DNA of 64,000 nucleotides from Pedobacter cryoconitis (GCF_001590605.1 NZ_CP014504.1:5146001-5210000); one strand, 5' to 3'. Positions 17,437 through 26,545 are shown, counted from the stretch's first letter. Notes: a model not told the origin generated them from the letters alone. Numbers and translations are program-made.

Positions 17437-18563
17437 TTTTCTTGATTTTTAAAGATGATAAATAGATTTTTAACCAATCTGGCATTTAAGAGTGGCTCAT
17501 AAGTAAAGGATTGGGGCAATATTTGTATTTGGTGGTACAAAATTTTAAAGGTTTCTGCTGTTAACCTCATGGTTAAATGCTTAGCCAGGCACTGATGATG
17601 ACCTGCGCCAAAAGTCAGGTGTGCCTTATTATTGCCTCTTGATGGGTTATATGTTAAGGGAGATTCAAATATTTGAGGATCAAGATTGGCTGCTGCTAAT
17701 AAAATGATAATCATTTCTCCTTTTTTTATCAACTGATCATTTATCAAAAGATCTTTCCCGGCAACTCTCCGGGTTAGGTGTATTGGCGGATCAAAACGTA
17801 AAGTTTCTACAACGGCTTGTTCAAAATAGTTTTCTGCCTCCGATAGGGAGAGTTGTTGATTTGAGAGCTGCAACAGTGTGTTAGTGAGTAATCCTCTTCC
17901 TGCGTCATAGCTTTGAATCAAAAGCCCAATGAGATTAGAGACCAGCAATGTTTCCCATTCTTCAGCGGCTATATAATTTGGGGCAAATGCACCGTCCGGC
18001 AGATATTTTTCCAATAAAGGAAATATAAGGTTGATCAACTCATTTAACTGTTTAATGGTTGCTGGATTTTGCTGCGGGGACATGATTTTGACCAGTACAG
18101 GAAGATGATCAATTAAAAACGTACAATCTTTTGCCTCAACGTTCAGGCTTTTTAAGATATAGAGTGCTGGTAGCCTTTTACAAACAACTTCAACCCAATC
18201 TACAGGTATCCCTGTTATCACTGGTTTCAATAAAAGATCAAGTAAATCCTGGGTAGCAACAGGCTGCATTTGATTATAAATCTGCAATGCTGCTGCTCTT
18301 GATTGCTGGTGTTGTTCAAAATTGTTCAGCCTTGCTAACTGTTGAATTAACTGGACTGCATTTTTATTCAGGCCAGTCTGACTGGTGTTAAGTTCGGGGA
18401 TAAGGGCATCCTGGTGCAGCAAGACTTCTTTAGCTTGCGGATAAGCGTAAATTAACCAGCTTTGTTGCGCTTTGGCGTAATAGAGCGGGTGCGTTGCTCT
18501 TCTTTGAGTGTAAAATGTATAGGGTTCAATTGTATTCCAATCTAAAATAATTCCGGTATCCAT
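17433..18563 (-). CDS. Cytochrome P450
   Basis: A 376-residue soluble P450. The K-helix ExxR is ETLR (253-256) and the heme loop is FGAGHHQC with the thiolate ligand Cys325. The I-helix reads SYDAGRG (218-224): the acidic residue is present as Asp220, but alanine takes the place of the usual threonine. The protein is shorter than most bacterial P450s (about 400), and its N terminus starts straight into the first strands with no membrane anchor. It is coupled to the ABM gene by a 4-base overlap. Substrate unknown; tailoring of the nearby lanthipeptide is possible. No ferredoxin or reductase gene is adjacent. Confidence 0.92.
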   Translation of the reverse strand: MDTGIILDWNTIEPYTFYTQRRATHPLYYAKAQQSWLIYAYPQAKEVLLHQDALIPELNTSQTGLNKNAVQLIQQLARLNNFEQHQQSRAAALQIYNQMQPVATQDLLDLLLKPVITGIPVDWVEVVCKRLPALYILKSLNVEAKDCTFLIDHLPVLVKIMSPQQNPATIKQLNELINLIFPLLEKYLPDGAFAPNYIAAEEWETLLVSNLIGLLIQSYDAGRGLLTNTLLQLSNQQLSLSEAENYFEQAVVETLRFDPPIHLTRRVAGKDLLINDQLIKKGEMIIILLAAANLDPQIFESPLTYNPSRGNNKAHLTFGAGHHQCLAKHLTMRLTAETFKILYHQIQILPQSFTYEPLLNARLVKNLFIIFKNQEK

Positions 18564-18703
18564 GCTTGCTTTTTGTTGACTTCATCAAAATTAGCTAACC
18601 AGAAAAGGTTATACTTCATTCTAAAATGAATCGTACGCAATGGATGGGAAATTAATTAGCACAGCTAATTTTTAAAGTGGAATTCGGGAAGGAAAAATGC
18701 TGA

Positions 18704-18742
18704 ATGCATAAAGGAAAACAGCGCCTGTTTTCCTTTATGCAT
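18704..18742 (-). terminator. Strong intrinsic terminator
   Basis: A perfect 18-base stem (left arm 18704-18721, right arm 18725-18742) with a 3-base loop CGC starts 5 bases after the stop of the minus-strand gene at 18747. On the minus strand it is followed shortly by a short T run (ATTTTTCC). Confidence 0.85.
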
Positions 18743-18746
18743 CTGG

Positions 18747-19094
18747 CTATTTAAATAATTCTTGCAGGTCTCTGTCAGCAGTAGGGATCTTTTTGAGAAA
18801 ATCATCAAAACCCGTTCCTTCTTGAGAGCTGTACATGCCATAGGCATCCATAATGTAGCCAATCTGGCCATCTTTGTCTTCTAACAAATAAAGCACAGAA
18901 TTATCTGCCGGATCTGAGTCACCTTCAAAACGATATGTTTTTATGATAGTCAGATCTTCCGGTAAATAGATTTTGTGCAGACCAACACCCTGCATTTTGC
19001 CATGGTCGGTCATCTTTATTTCGTTATCTAACCCTTTTTGCCTTAATTTTTCTAAAATCTGGCTAAGTGTGTTCATTTCCGCTGGTTGTTCCAT
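18747..19094 (-). CDS. Small conserved Bacteroidota protein (often labelled phosphoribosylpyrophosphate synthetase)
   Basis: A 115-residue acidic cytosolic protein: LSQILEKLRQKGLDNEIKM, then a YRFEGDSDPADNSVLYLLE core and GYIMDAYGMYSSQEG. I recall a Bacteroidota family of about 100 residues with this RFEG.S.P.D.SVLYA...DAYG pattern that databases often name PRPP synthetase. It contains neither the PRPP-binding loop nor the size of that enzyme, so the name is probably wrong and the function is unknown. I chose the ATG at 19094; a second ATG at 19076 matches the usual family start even better, and a longer start at 19130 is less likely. Confidence 0.75.
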   Translation of the reverse strand: MEQPAEMNTLSQILEKLRQKGLDNEIKMTDHGKMQGVGLHKIYLPEDLTIIKTYRFEGDSDPADNSVLYLLEDKDGQIGYIMDAYGMYSSQEGTGFDDFLKKIPTADRDLQELFK

Positions 19095-19146
19095 AATAAA
19101 GATTGTTTGCTTATTAAACAAAGCCTTCAATAAATGGTTTTCTTTT

Positions 19147-20694
19147 TTATTTCATGTAGCCGTATTTTTTCATCAGGGAAATTAACACACCGTTAGTCCA
19201 GCCAAATCCATCTTGAGAGGTATATTCGCCACCTCCTGCCTTTAATTGCAAGTCTACGACATTGTATTTCTCCATTAACTTTCCTGTGCGCTGATAAACG
19301 CTGGTATTTAAATTAATCCAGCGGACAGAGATCTGTTTCTCTAAAGTATGGAAGCCATAATTCCCCAATCCTGTGATCGCCATCCACTGTAAAGGAGCCC
19401 ATCCGTTAGGTGCATCCCATTGTTGGTGCGTATTTAGCGGTGTAGAAACCAGTCCACCAGCTTTAAGGAATTTTTGTTGTAAAATATTCTTAACCAGTTT
19501 GGCCTGTTTTTGATCAACCAGGTTAAAAGACAAAGGGAACATCCCTGCCAAACTCAATATGGAGGATTGTTTTTTGGTTTTAAGGTTATAATCTGTGAAC
19601 CAGGAATATTTTGGTGACCAGAAATATTTCTGAATACTCGCTTTTCTTTTTAAGGCCAGCGCCTGATATTCCTTTTCTTTAGCCACATTGTGCTGAAGTG
19701 CATAACATTTTTGCAGCGTTAATTCCAGATTATACAATAAACAATTCAGATCCACAGGAACGATTTGTGTCGTTTGAATTGTCTTTAACTGCATGCCATC
19801 TGCCAGCCATCTGCTGCTGAAATCCCAGCCACTTTCTGCTGCCGACCTGATATCGCGGTATACTTCCGGGTTTTTTGCTTCCGCTTGTTTACCGATCAGC
19901 ACATCTTCTTTATAAGATTCTTGTCTGGGCGTGTTTAACTGATCATAATAGCGGTTCAGTTTACTCCCGTCGGGCATAATTACCACATGTTTAGTCGCTG
20001 CAGACTGATCCATCCAGTACGCATATTCTTTTTCCAGTGCCGGTAAGTAGGTAGAATAGGCTTTATTTCCTTTGATTTGAGCAAGAAGCCCAATCATCAG
20101 CGAGAAAAAAGGGGGCTGCGATCTGCTGAGGTAATAATTTCTGTTTCCATTTGGGATATGGCCGTTCTGTTCAATCAGGTAAGCGAAATTTTTGATCATA
20201 TTTTCTATGGTCTCATTTTCTCCGGATACCTGCAGTCCTAACATCGTGAAATAGCTGTCCCAATAATAAACTTCTCTGAATCGTCCGCCAGGAACGATAT
20301 ATGGGGAAGGAAGGTCGAGCAGGGAGCTGTTGGCAATTTTTTCTGCAGGTTTACGGCGCAGTGCTTCCCAAAGTTGGTTAATGTGCTCAGTTACTGGTTG
20401 ATTTGCTTGAATAACAACCGTGGTATTGGTATCTGGTAGAATAAAGTTGTCATTCACAAAAGCTTTGGTGCTGAATTTAGTTTTAGCAGCTTTTAATTTC
20501 ATGTAATCTTCAAGAATACGCGCAGGATCTCTTTTCGGTATACAATCCACAAATGTTTTCCCATCTTTCAGCACATTCTGCATTTGTACATCAATAAATA
20601 GCTGACCGTAGAGCGCATCTGGTGTTTTAGTCTGGGCGGAAACCCTTCCCAGCTGAAGCCCGATAAAGAGGATAAATATAATCTTTCGTATCAT
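19147..20694 (-). CDS. treA: Periplasmic trehalase (GH37)
   Basis: A 515-residue protein with a signal peptide (about residues 1-20, ending VSA-Q). Both trehalase signatures are present: PGGRFREVYYWDSY (135-148) and QWDAPNGWAP (425-434). The catalytic region RSAAESGWDFSSRW carries the acidic residue of GH37, and the closing GGGEYTSQDGFGWTNG is also family-typical. It hydrolyses trehalose to two glucose molecules in the periplasm. It appears to be a single-gene unit, with 240 noncoding bases before metK's end. Confidence 0.95.
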   Translation of the reverse strand: MIRKIIFILFIGLQLGRVSAQTKTPDALYGQLFIDVQMQNVLKDGKTFVDCIPKRDPARILEDYMKLKAAKTKFSTKAFVNDNFILPDTNTTVVIQANQPVTEHINQLWEALRRKPAEKIANSSLLDLPSPYIVPGGRFREVYYWDSYFTMLGLQVSGENETIENMIKNFAYLIEQNGHIPNGNRNYYLSRSQPPFFSLMIGLLAQIKGNKAYSTYLPALEKEYAYWMDQSAATKHVVIMPDGSKLNRYYDQLNTPRQESYKEDVLIGKQAEAKNPEVYRDIRSAAESGWDFSSRWLADGMQLKTIQTTQIVPVDLNCLLYNLELTLQKCYALQHNVAKEKEYQALALKRKASIQKYFWSPKYSWFTDYNLKTKKQSSILSLAGMFPLSFNLVDQKQAKLVKNILQQKFLKAGGLVSTPLNTHQQWDAPNGWAPLQWMAITGLGNYGFHTLEKQISVRWINLNTSVYQRTGKLMEKYNVVDLQLKAGGGEYTSQDGFGWTNGVLISLMKKYGYMK

Positions 20695-20878
20695 AATCTC
20701 ATATTTTAATTAATAATACGATTTATTCTGGCTTTACCGATAAAACCTGGATTAAAACCGCTGATTTCCTATCCTTTTTCTGGCTTGTTCAACTTCTGGT
20801 ATGAGGTATTATTAGCTAGATAGAAGTATCTATGGATTCATAGGCAAGTTAATAAGAACCTGACCAGGACTTAAACGC

Positions 20879-20914
20879 AAAAGAGCAATGCCTGTGAAGA
20901 CATCGCTCTTTTTT
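20879..20914 (-). terminator. Intrinsic terminator of metK
   Basis: AAAAGAGCAATG pairs with CATCGCTCTTTT (one mismatch) around a 10-base loop, 20 bases after the metK stop on the minus strand and followed by CTTTTGCG. It fits a rho-independent terminator. Confidence 0.8.
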
Positions 20915-20935
20915 CTAAAGATTTTACTGACCGGA

Positions 20936-22204
20936 TTATAGAGAGAACGCTTTTTTAACTGCGTCTACAAAGTCTAATTTTTCCCAGGTGAACAATTCTA
21001 CTGTAACTTCTTTTTCAGTACCATTAGATGCTTTAAAGATTTTGGTAATGACTTCATTGTTTTTACCAAAGTGTCCATAAGCTGCAGTTTCTGAATAAAT
21101 AGGGTTTCTTAACTTCAAACGGGTTTCAATACCGTAAGGAGTCATATCGAAGATTTTTTCAACTTCTTTCGCTATTTCACCATCAGTAAGCAATTTACCG
21201 TCTGCTGCTTTAACTTTAGCTGTTCCGTAAGTGTTTACGTAAATACCCATAGGCTGAGCAACACCAATTGCATAAGATACCTGTACCAGGATTTCATCAG
21301 CAACACCAGCCGCGACTAAGTTTTTAGCGATGTGTCTGGTTGCATAAGCTGCCGAGCGGTCAACTTTAGATGGATCTTTTCCTGAGAATGCACCACCACC
21401 GTGAGCACCTTTACCACCGTAAGTATCTACAATGATCTTTCTACCGGTCAAACCAGTATCTCCATGAGGGCCGCCAATCACAAATTTACCAGTTGGGTTA
21501 ATGTGATATTTAATATCCTTGTTGAACAATTTGCTGAACTGAGGATATTGACTTGATACACGTGGAATCAGGATATTGATAATGTCTTCTTTTATCTTTT
21601 TAAGCATGGTCTGCTCTTCATCGAAATCATCATGTTGTGTAGACACCACGATAGAATCGATTCTTACAGGCTCATTGTTATCGTTGTACTCTAAAGTAAC
21701 CTGAGATTTTGCATCCGGACGCAAATAAGTGATTTCCGTGTTTTCACGACGGATTGCAGCTAATTCAATCAGGATTTTGTGTGCAAGGTCAAGTGCAAGA
21801 GGCATGAAGTTTTCAGTCTCTCTGGTTGCATAACCAAACATCATTCCCTGGTCACCAGCTCCCTGAGTAGTTTTATCTTCTTTGTCTACACCCTGGTTAA
21901 TGTCAGGAGATTGCTCATGAATAGCAGATAGTACGCTGCAAGAGTTACTGTCAAACATATATTCACCTTTAGTGTAACCAATTTTACTGATTACTTCTCT
22001 TGCGATCTTCTGCACATCAAGATATGCTTTTGATTTAACTTCTCCGGCAAGAAAAACTTGTCCGGTAGTTACTAAAGTCTCACAAGCAACTTTTGATTCA
22101 GGATCAAATGCTAAAAAATTATCAATTAGTGCATCCGAAATTTGATCTGCTACTTTATCAGGATGGCCTTCAGAAACAGATTCTGATGTAAATAAATATG
22201 ACAT
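20936..22204 (-). CDS. metK: S-adenosylmethionine synthetase
   Basis: A 422-residue enzyme making SAM from methionine and ATP. Motifs: [17 protein letters not shown] (ATP/methionine site), [27 protein letters not shown], and the [16 protein letters not shown] loop, all intact. It is longer than E. coli MetK (384), as is common in Bacteroidota. It is monocistronic: preceded by its own promoter and riboswitch and closed by a terminator. Regulation by SAM through the leader is predicted from the RNA motif. Confidence 0.98.
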   Translation of the reverse strand: MSYLFTSESVSEGHPDKVADQISDALIDNFLAFDPESKVACETLVTTGQVFLAGEVKSKAYLDVQKIAREVISKIGYTKGEYMFDSNSCSVLSAIHEQSPDINQGVDKEDKTTQGAGDQGMMFGYATRETENFMPLALDLAHKILIELAAIRRENTEITYLRPDAKSQVTLEYNDNNEPVRIDSIVVSTQHDDFDEEQTMLKKIKEDIINILIPRVSSQYPQFSKLFNKDIKYHINPTGKFVIGGPHGDTGLTGRKIIVDTYGGKGAHGGGAFSGKDPSKVDRSAAYATRHIAKNLVAAGVADEILVQVSYAIGVAQPMGIYVNTYGTAKVKAADGKLLTDGEIAKEVEKIFDMTPYGIETRLKLRNPIYSETAAYGHFGKNNEVITKIFKASNGTEKEVTVELFTWEKLDFVDAVKKAFSL

Positions 22205-22284
22205 TTTAAATAATTAGGTATATAATCAACAATTCTTTAAAATGGAAATGACCCCGTAAAAACAGGCAGTAAAATGAAGTGTAT

Positions 22285-22358
22285 GAATGGTTAGCACTTT
22301 TTTTTACGTGGTTGCAATCCCGTCATGCTAACATAACATCGCAAATCAGTCCACCTTT
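22285..22358 (-). ncRNA. Probable SAM-II-class riboswitch in the metK leader
   Basis: On the minus strand the leader reads GGTGG, then CTGATTTG, an inserted loop, GATTGCAA, CCACGT, an A-rich run and GTGCTAACC. The order matches SAM-II (SAM_alpha): a P1 stem (GTGG with CCAC), the L1 start TGATTT, the conserved ATTGCAA before the closing P1 strand, CGT plus an A-rich linker, and the 3' GCTAA pseudoknot strand. The known structure has the same TGATTT...ATTGCAA...CGTGATAAA...GCTAAA order. The L1 insertion of about 20 bases contains GTTAGCA, which could also pair with TGCTAAC. It lies about 80 bases before metK, exactly where a SAM sensor is expected. Confidence 0.75.
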
Positions 22359-22364
22359 ATATTG

Positions 22365-22396
22365 CAAAATTACTATATATATTCAAAATAGTCAAA
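22365..22396 (-). promoter_or_regulatory. metK promoter (Bacteroidota consensus)
   Basis: On the minus strand TTTG (22393-22396), a 20-base spacer and TAATTTTG (22365-22372) match the TTTG / TAnnTTTG consensus. The predicted start, about 6 bases downstream near 22359, coincides with the 5' end of the riboswitch, which supports both calls. Confidence 0.7.
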
Positions 22397-22436
22397 AAAT
22401 ATCAATTATTTTGTGCCATAATTAAATCATATCCCT

Positions 22437-23336
22437 TTGGCAAAGTCGAACATTCTATTTATTATTAATCCTATATCCGGGGGTAAGGATAAATTAAAGA
22501 TACCAGCTATCATTGATGCAAATCTGGACAGGTCCAAATTTAACCCTAATTTTAGCTTTACGGAGTATGTAGGACATGCTGCGGAGATAGCAGAAGAGGC
22601 TGCAAATAAGAACTTTGATATCATTGTTGCCGTTGGTGGGGATGGAACAATCAATGAAATTGCAGCGAAAGTAATGCAGCAGCAGAAGATCCTGGGTATC
22701 ATCCCTTTTGGATCGGGAAATGGTTTGGCCAGGTTTTTAAAAATACCAATGAATACAGCCAAAGCGATCCAGGTATTAAATGAGCTGATCGTAACGAAAA
22801 TTGATACGGGTACATTTAATGATAAGTTTTTCTTCAATATGGCCGGGATGGGATTTGATGCACATATCAGCTCTGTATTTGTTGGCAATAAGAAAAGAGG
22901 CTTAACAGGGTATTTCAAGCTGGGGCTCAAAGAAATGATTAATTATAAACCTGAAACCTATCATATCCGGGTGGATGGGGTAGGGTATACCAGGACGGCT
23001 TTTGTGGTCAGTGTGGCCAATTCTTCTCAGTATGGAAATAATGCACATGTTTCACCGCATGCTTCTGTAACGGATGGTTTGCTGGATGTTTGTATCATTA
23101 AGTCTTTTCCACTTTATAAAATACCACTACTAGCTTATCATATGCTGAATGCGAGTACAGACAAATCTGATCTGGTAGAAATTATCCAGGGAAAAGAGAT
23201 ACAGATTACCAGGGTGGATGATGCTGCTATTCACATTGATGGGGAACCTTATTTTATGGGAAGAGAGATTGAAGTAACGATTTCGCCGCTCTCTTTAAAT
23301 GTAATTGTACCAGCGGCAATGGGAGTTATCATTTAA
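22437..23336 (+). CDS. Diacylglycerol/lipid kinase family protein (YegS/BmrU-like)
   Basis: A 299-residue DAGK-catalytic protein. The opening strand and phosphate loop are ILFIINPISGGKDKL, the nucleotide-binding GGDGT is in VAVGGDGTINEIA, and PFGSGNGLARFL follows; the C-terminal half has the beta-sandwich with HIDGEPYF. It phosphorylates a lipid or lipid-like substrate using ATP. The start is TTG at 22437: an in-frame stop at 22419 leaves no ATG, and the first strand needs these residues. It is divergent from metK, with about 80 bases between it and the riboswitch 5' end. Confidence 0.9.
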   Translation: MAKSNILFIINPISGGKDKLKIPAIIDANLDRSKFNPNFSFTEYVGHAAEIAEEAANKNFDIIVAVGGDGTINEIAAKVMQQQKILGIIPFGSGNGLARFLKIPMNTAKAIQVLNELIVTKIDTGTFNDKFFFNMAGMGFDAHISSVFVGNKKRGLTGYFKLGLKEMINYKPETYHIRVDGVGYTRTAFVVSVANSSQYGNNAHVSPHASVTDGLLDVCIIKSFPLYKIPLLAYHMLNASTDKSDLVEIIQGKEIQITRVDDAAIHIDGEPYFMGREIEVTISPLSLNVIVPAAMGVII

Positions 23337-23346
23337 TATTATTATT

Positions 23347-23700
23347 ATGAAACCTAATAAAAAATCATTGAGCGATCTTGGTGGGATCATGTATTCTACT
23401 GATCCTTCTTTTAGCTATGAAACTGAGAACGAGACACCGCAGGAGGTAATTGCCAACAATCAGCAAGATTTACGGGTAATGCTGGACCGGAAAAACAGGG
23501 GTGGTAAAGCAGTTACACTGGTGACCGGGTTTCGGGGAAATGCAGAGGAATTAGAGAAATTATCAAAAATGCTGAAGACCAAATGCGGGGTAGGAGGAAG
23601 TGCTAAAGATGGAGAGGTTATGGTGCAGGGAGACTTCAGAGATAAGGTGGTTTTGATGCTTCAAAAAGAAGGCTATAAAGTGAAAAAATCTGGCGGATAA
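23347..23700 (+). CDS. SUI1/YciH-family translation initiation factor-like protein
   Basis: A 117-residue protein with the SUI1 domain in the C-terminal two thirds (GGKAVTLVTGFRGNAEELE, then LKTKCGVGGSAKDGEVMVQG and a final GYKVKKSGG). It is the bacterial counterpart of eIF1 and may influence start selection; its role in bacteria is poorly known. The ATG at 23347 is preferred over an upstream frame extension at 23305, which would overlap the kinase gene and lacks family resemblance. It lies 10 bases after the lipid kinase gene, probably cotranscribed. Confidence 0.9.
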   Translation: MKPNKKSLSDLGGIMYSTDPSFSYETENETPQEVIANNQQDLRVMLDRKNRGGKAVTLVTGFRGNAEELEKLSKMLKTKCGVGGSAKDGEVMVQGDFRDKVVLMLQKEGYKVKKSGG

Positions 23701-23833
23701 TACCCTTGCTAAATCTTTGATATTCAAATGATTATTCTATAGTGTATATGCCACAATAAGTGAAATATTTCCTTTGAAATGATAATTTTTCAATAAATAT
23801 CTCCTTAGCTTTGCCTAAACAAATAATCATTTT

Positions 23834-25438
23834 ATGAGCAAAGTTTTAATGCCTGAACCAGACTTATCCCGGTTGAATTTGGGTAATGATAATGCATACT
23901 ATCAGTTAAGCGTACCGGAACTGGTAGAACAAGCAATCAATAACGGAGAGGGTACACTCTCCTCTTCAGGTGCTTTGGCAATTGATACTGGTAAATTTAC
24001 TGGTCGTTCGCCAAAGGACAGGTTTATAGTGCTGGATGATATAACGAGGGATTCAGTTTGGTGGGGCGATATTAACATCCAGTTTAGTCAGTCAAATTTC
24101 GAGTCTTTACTACATAAAGTTTGTGCGCATCTTAACAAAGACAAGTTTTATGTGAGGGATGCTTATGCTTGTGCGGATGAAGCTTACAAAATGAGCCTCA
24201 GGGTAATCACTGAAACCGCTTATCAAAATCTATTTGCTAATAATTTATTCCTCAGGCCAGCAGAAGGAGAGGTGATTGAAAATCCGGAGTGGACAATTAT
24301 AGCTGCACCAACATTTCTGGCCGATCCGGCTATCGATGGTACGCGCCAGGCTAATTTCGCGATCCTGAATTTCACAGATAAAATAATACTGATAGGTGGA
24401 ACGGGTTATACAGGTGAAATTAAAAAAGGCATCTTCTCTGTATTAAATTTCATTTTACCTGAATTGAAAAGCACTTTATCCATGCACTGTTCTGCTAATG
24501 TAGGCGCTGAAGGGGATACTGCAATTTTCTTTGGCTTATCTGGTACAGGTAAAACAACATTGTCTGCTGACCCTGCAAGGGGGTTGATCGGTGATGATGA
24601 GCATGGCTGGGGAGATTCTTCTGTCTTTAATTTTGAGGGTGGATGTTATGCAAAATGTGTAGATCTGACTGCTGAAAAAGAGCCACAAATCTATAATGCA
24701 ATCAAATTTGGCTCTTTGCTGGAGAATATCAATTATTTTCCGGGTACAAGAACTGTTGATTATTCAAATATTGAAAAAACGGAAAATACAAGGGTCGCTT
24801 ATCCTATAAATTATATTGACAACGCGGTTTTACCTTCTATTGCGGGTATTCCAAAGAATATTTTCTTTTTGACGGCAGATGCTTTCGGTGTTCTACCTCC
24901 ATTGTCGAAATTAAATCCTGGTCAGGCGATGTTTCATTTCATTTCCGGATATACAGCTAAGGTTGCAGGTACAGAAGCCGGAGTAACTGAGCCTCAGGTA
25001 ACGTTTTCTGCTTGTTTTGGAAAAGCATTCCTGCCTTTGCACCCGACTAAATATGCGGATCTTCTTGGAAAAAAAATGGAAGAACATAAAGTGAATGTCT
25101 GGTTAGTGAATACAGGCTGGAGTGGTGGTGCTTATGGTACAGGCAGCAGGATGAAATTAAGTTATACACGCGCATTAATCACTGCAGCATTGAATGGGGA
25201 ATTAACTTCAGCAACATTTACTGAACATCCGGTTTTCGGATTACAGATGCCAGATGCTTGTCCGGGCGTTCCTTCAGAAATTTTGAACCCAAGAAATACA
25301 TGGTCAGACAAACAACAATATGACCATAAAGCAAACGAACTTGCTAAAGCGTTTATTGACAACTTTAAGCAATTTGAAGAGTTCGCAAATGACGAAATAC
25401 TGAAATCAGTCCCAAAAGTTGTAGAAAACACACTTTAA
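23834..25438 (+). CDS. pckA: Phosphoenolpyruvate carboxykinase (ATP)
   Basis: A 534-residue enzyme converting oxaloacetate and ATP to PEP, CO2 and ADP, the first step of gluconeogenesis. The P-loop is GLSGTGKTT (234-242), followed by the metal site LIGDDEHGWG (251-260). GRSPKDRF near residue 57 binds substrate, and the C-terminal NTGWSGGAYGTGSRM is family-typical. A -7-like TAGCTTTG at 23806-23813 precedes the gene but has no clear TTTG at proper distance. A terminator follows 55 bases after the stop. Confidence 0.97.
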   Translation: MSKVLMPEPDLSRLNLGNDNAYYQLSVPELVEQAINNGEGTLSSSGALAIDTGKFTGRSPKDRFIVLDDITRDSVWWGDINIQFSQSNFESLLHKVCAHLNKDKFYVRDAYACADEAYKMSLRVITETAYQNLFANNLFLRPAEGEVIENPEWTIIAAPTFLADPAIDGTRQANFAILNFTDKIILIGGTGYTGEIKKGIFSVLNFILPELKSTLSMHCSANVGAEGDTAIFFGLSGTGKTTLSADPARGLIGDDEHGWGDSSVFNFEGGCYAKCVDLTAEKEPQIYNAIKFGSLLENINYFPGTRTVDYSNIEKTENTRVAYPINYIDNAVLPSIAGIPKNIFFLTADAFGVLPPLSKLNPGQAMFHFISGYTAKVAGTEAGVTEPQVTFSACFGKAFLPLHPTKYADLLGKKMEEHKVNVWLVNTGWSGGAYGTGSRMKLSYTRALITAALNGELTSATFTEHPVFGLQMPDACPGVPSEILNPRNTWSDKQQYDHKANELAKAFIDNFKQFEEFANDEILKSVPKVVENTL

Positions 25439-25493
25439 ATCATTTTTTTTAAGCAAAAATTTGCATTTCAATTTTTTTTTAGTTTTCATTGTG

Positions 25494-25526
25494 AAAGATT
25501 GTCTTTTAACCGGGACAATCTTTTTT
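25494..25526 (+). terminator. Intrinsic terminator after pckA
   Basis: AAAGATTGTC pairs perfectly with GACAATCTTT around a 10-base loop and runs into a T tract (TTTTTT), about 55 bases after the pckA stop. Confidence 0.88.
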
Positions 25527-25590
25527 AATAATAGCTACGCGACGATAGATTTATTGCGAAAATCAAATTTACCTGGTAATGATAATTTAA

Positions 25591-25620
25591 TTTGGAATTA
25601 AAATCAAAGTTGTAGATTTG
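25591..25620 (+). promoter_or_regulatory. Promoter of the exbB-exbD-exbD-tonB cluster
   Basis: TTTG (25591-25594), an 18-base spacer and TAGATTTG (25613-25620) match the Bacteroidota TTTG / TAnnTTTG consensus. The predicted start near 25627 leaves a leader of about 90 bases before exbB. Confidence 0.65.
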
Positions 25621-25717
25621 TTATTGCAACATTTGATTCTATTCGTCGTTGTGTGTATTACAAGATATTTAATCTAAATTTAAAAAACAAAGTACTAAAA
25701 ACTCAAAAACTAAAAAA

Positions 25718-26545
25718 ATGGCAAACGCACCAAAACCAACAACAGTTAAAAAGGAAAGCTCATCAGCTTCAAATCTATTCGCTACTCTAGTCATCCCAAT
25801 TTGTATTATCATCGCAGCACTTATTTATAAATTCGTTCTTGGAGATGCAAATAACTTTATTGACAACAATGTTGAGAACTTACCTAAAGTTGGTAACTAT
25901 GCAGGTATGGCTTACAAAGGTGGACCAATCGTTCCAATCTTAATGGGTATGCTTTTAATGGTAGTCGTATTCTCAGTAGAACGTTTCATCGTTATCGGAA
26001 AAGCAACTGGTACATCTAGTTTAGATGCTTTTGTGAAGAAAGTACAAGCACTTTTAAATTCAAATAATATCGAAGCAGCTATGGCTGAGTGCGATAAACA
26101 ACAAGGTTCGGTTGCTAACGTAATCAAATCTGGTTTGAAAAAATATCGTGAGATGGAAGTTGAAACAAACATGGACACAGACCAGAAATGTTTAGCTATC
26201 CAAAAAGATATCGAAGAAGCTACAACATTAGAAATGCCAATGTTAGAGCAAAACTTAACAGTAATCGCAACATTAGTATCAGTTGGTACATTAATGGGAT
26301 TATTAGGAACAGTAACAGGTATGATCAAGGCCTTCGGTGGTTTAGGTGCTTCTGGAGCTCCGGATTCAGCAGCGTTAGCAACAGGTATCTCTGAGGCACT
26401 TATCAATACTGCAACTGGTATCGGTACTTCAACTTTAGCGATTATCATGTACAACATCCTGACTTCTAAAATTGATAAATTAACTTATGCAATTGATGAA
26501 GCTGGTTTTAGCATCATCCAAACTTATGCTTCTACGCATAAATAG
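25718..26545 (+). CDS. exbB: MotA/TolQ/ExbB proton channel protein
   Basis: A 275-residue inner membrane protein with three expected membrane segments: one near residues 18-40, one near 65-90 (PIVPILMGMLLMVVVFSVER), and a C-terminal pair around 185-250 containing the conserved TLMGLLGTVTGMIKAF and the NTATGIGTSTLAI segment with channel threonines. With ExbD it forms the proton-driven motor that energises TonB. It heads the cluster; two exbD genes and tonB follow on the same strand. Codon use is strongly biased, as in highly expressed genes. Confidence 0.95.
   Translation: MANAPKPTTVKKESSSASNLFATLVIPICIIIAALIYKFVLGDANNFIDNNVENLPKVGNYAGMAYKGGPIVPILMGMLLMVVVFSVERFIVIGKATGTSSLDAFVKKVQALLNSNNIEAAMAECDKQQGSVANVIKSGLKKYREMEVETNMDTDQKCLAIQKDIEEATTLEMPMLEQNLTVIATLVSVGTLMGLLGTVTGMIKAFGGLGASGAPDSAALATGISEALINTATGIGTSTLAIIMYNILTSKIDKLTYAIDEAGFSIIQTYASTHK

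Noticed and set aside
22241-22360. SAM-I riboswitch before metK
   Set aside because: The SAM-I four-way junction landmarks are missing, while the SAM-II order of elements fits.
22427-22930. Minus-strand frame opposite the lipid kinase gene
   Set aside because: The plus-strand product has full DAGK motifs; the antisense frame is a by-product of its codon use.
25912-26457. Long antisense frame opposite exbB
   Set aside because: It mirrors the strong codon bias of exbB; the sense product is a clear proton channel and the antisense protein resembles nothing.
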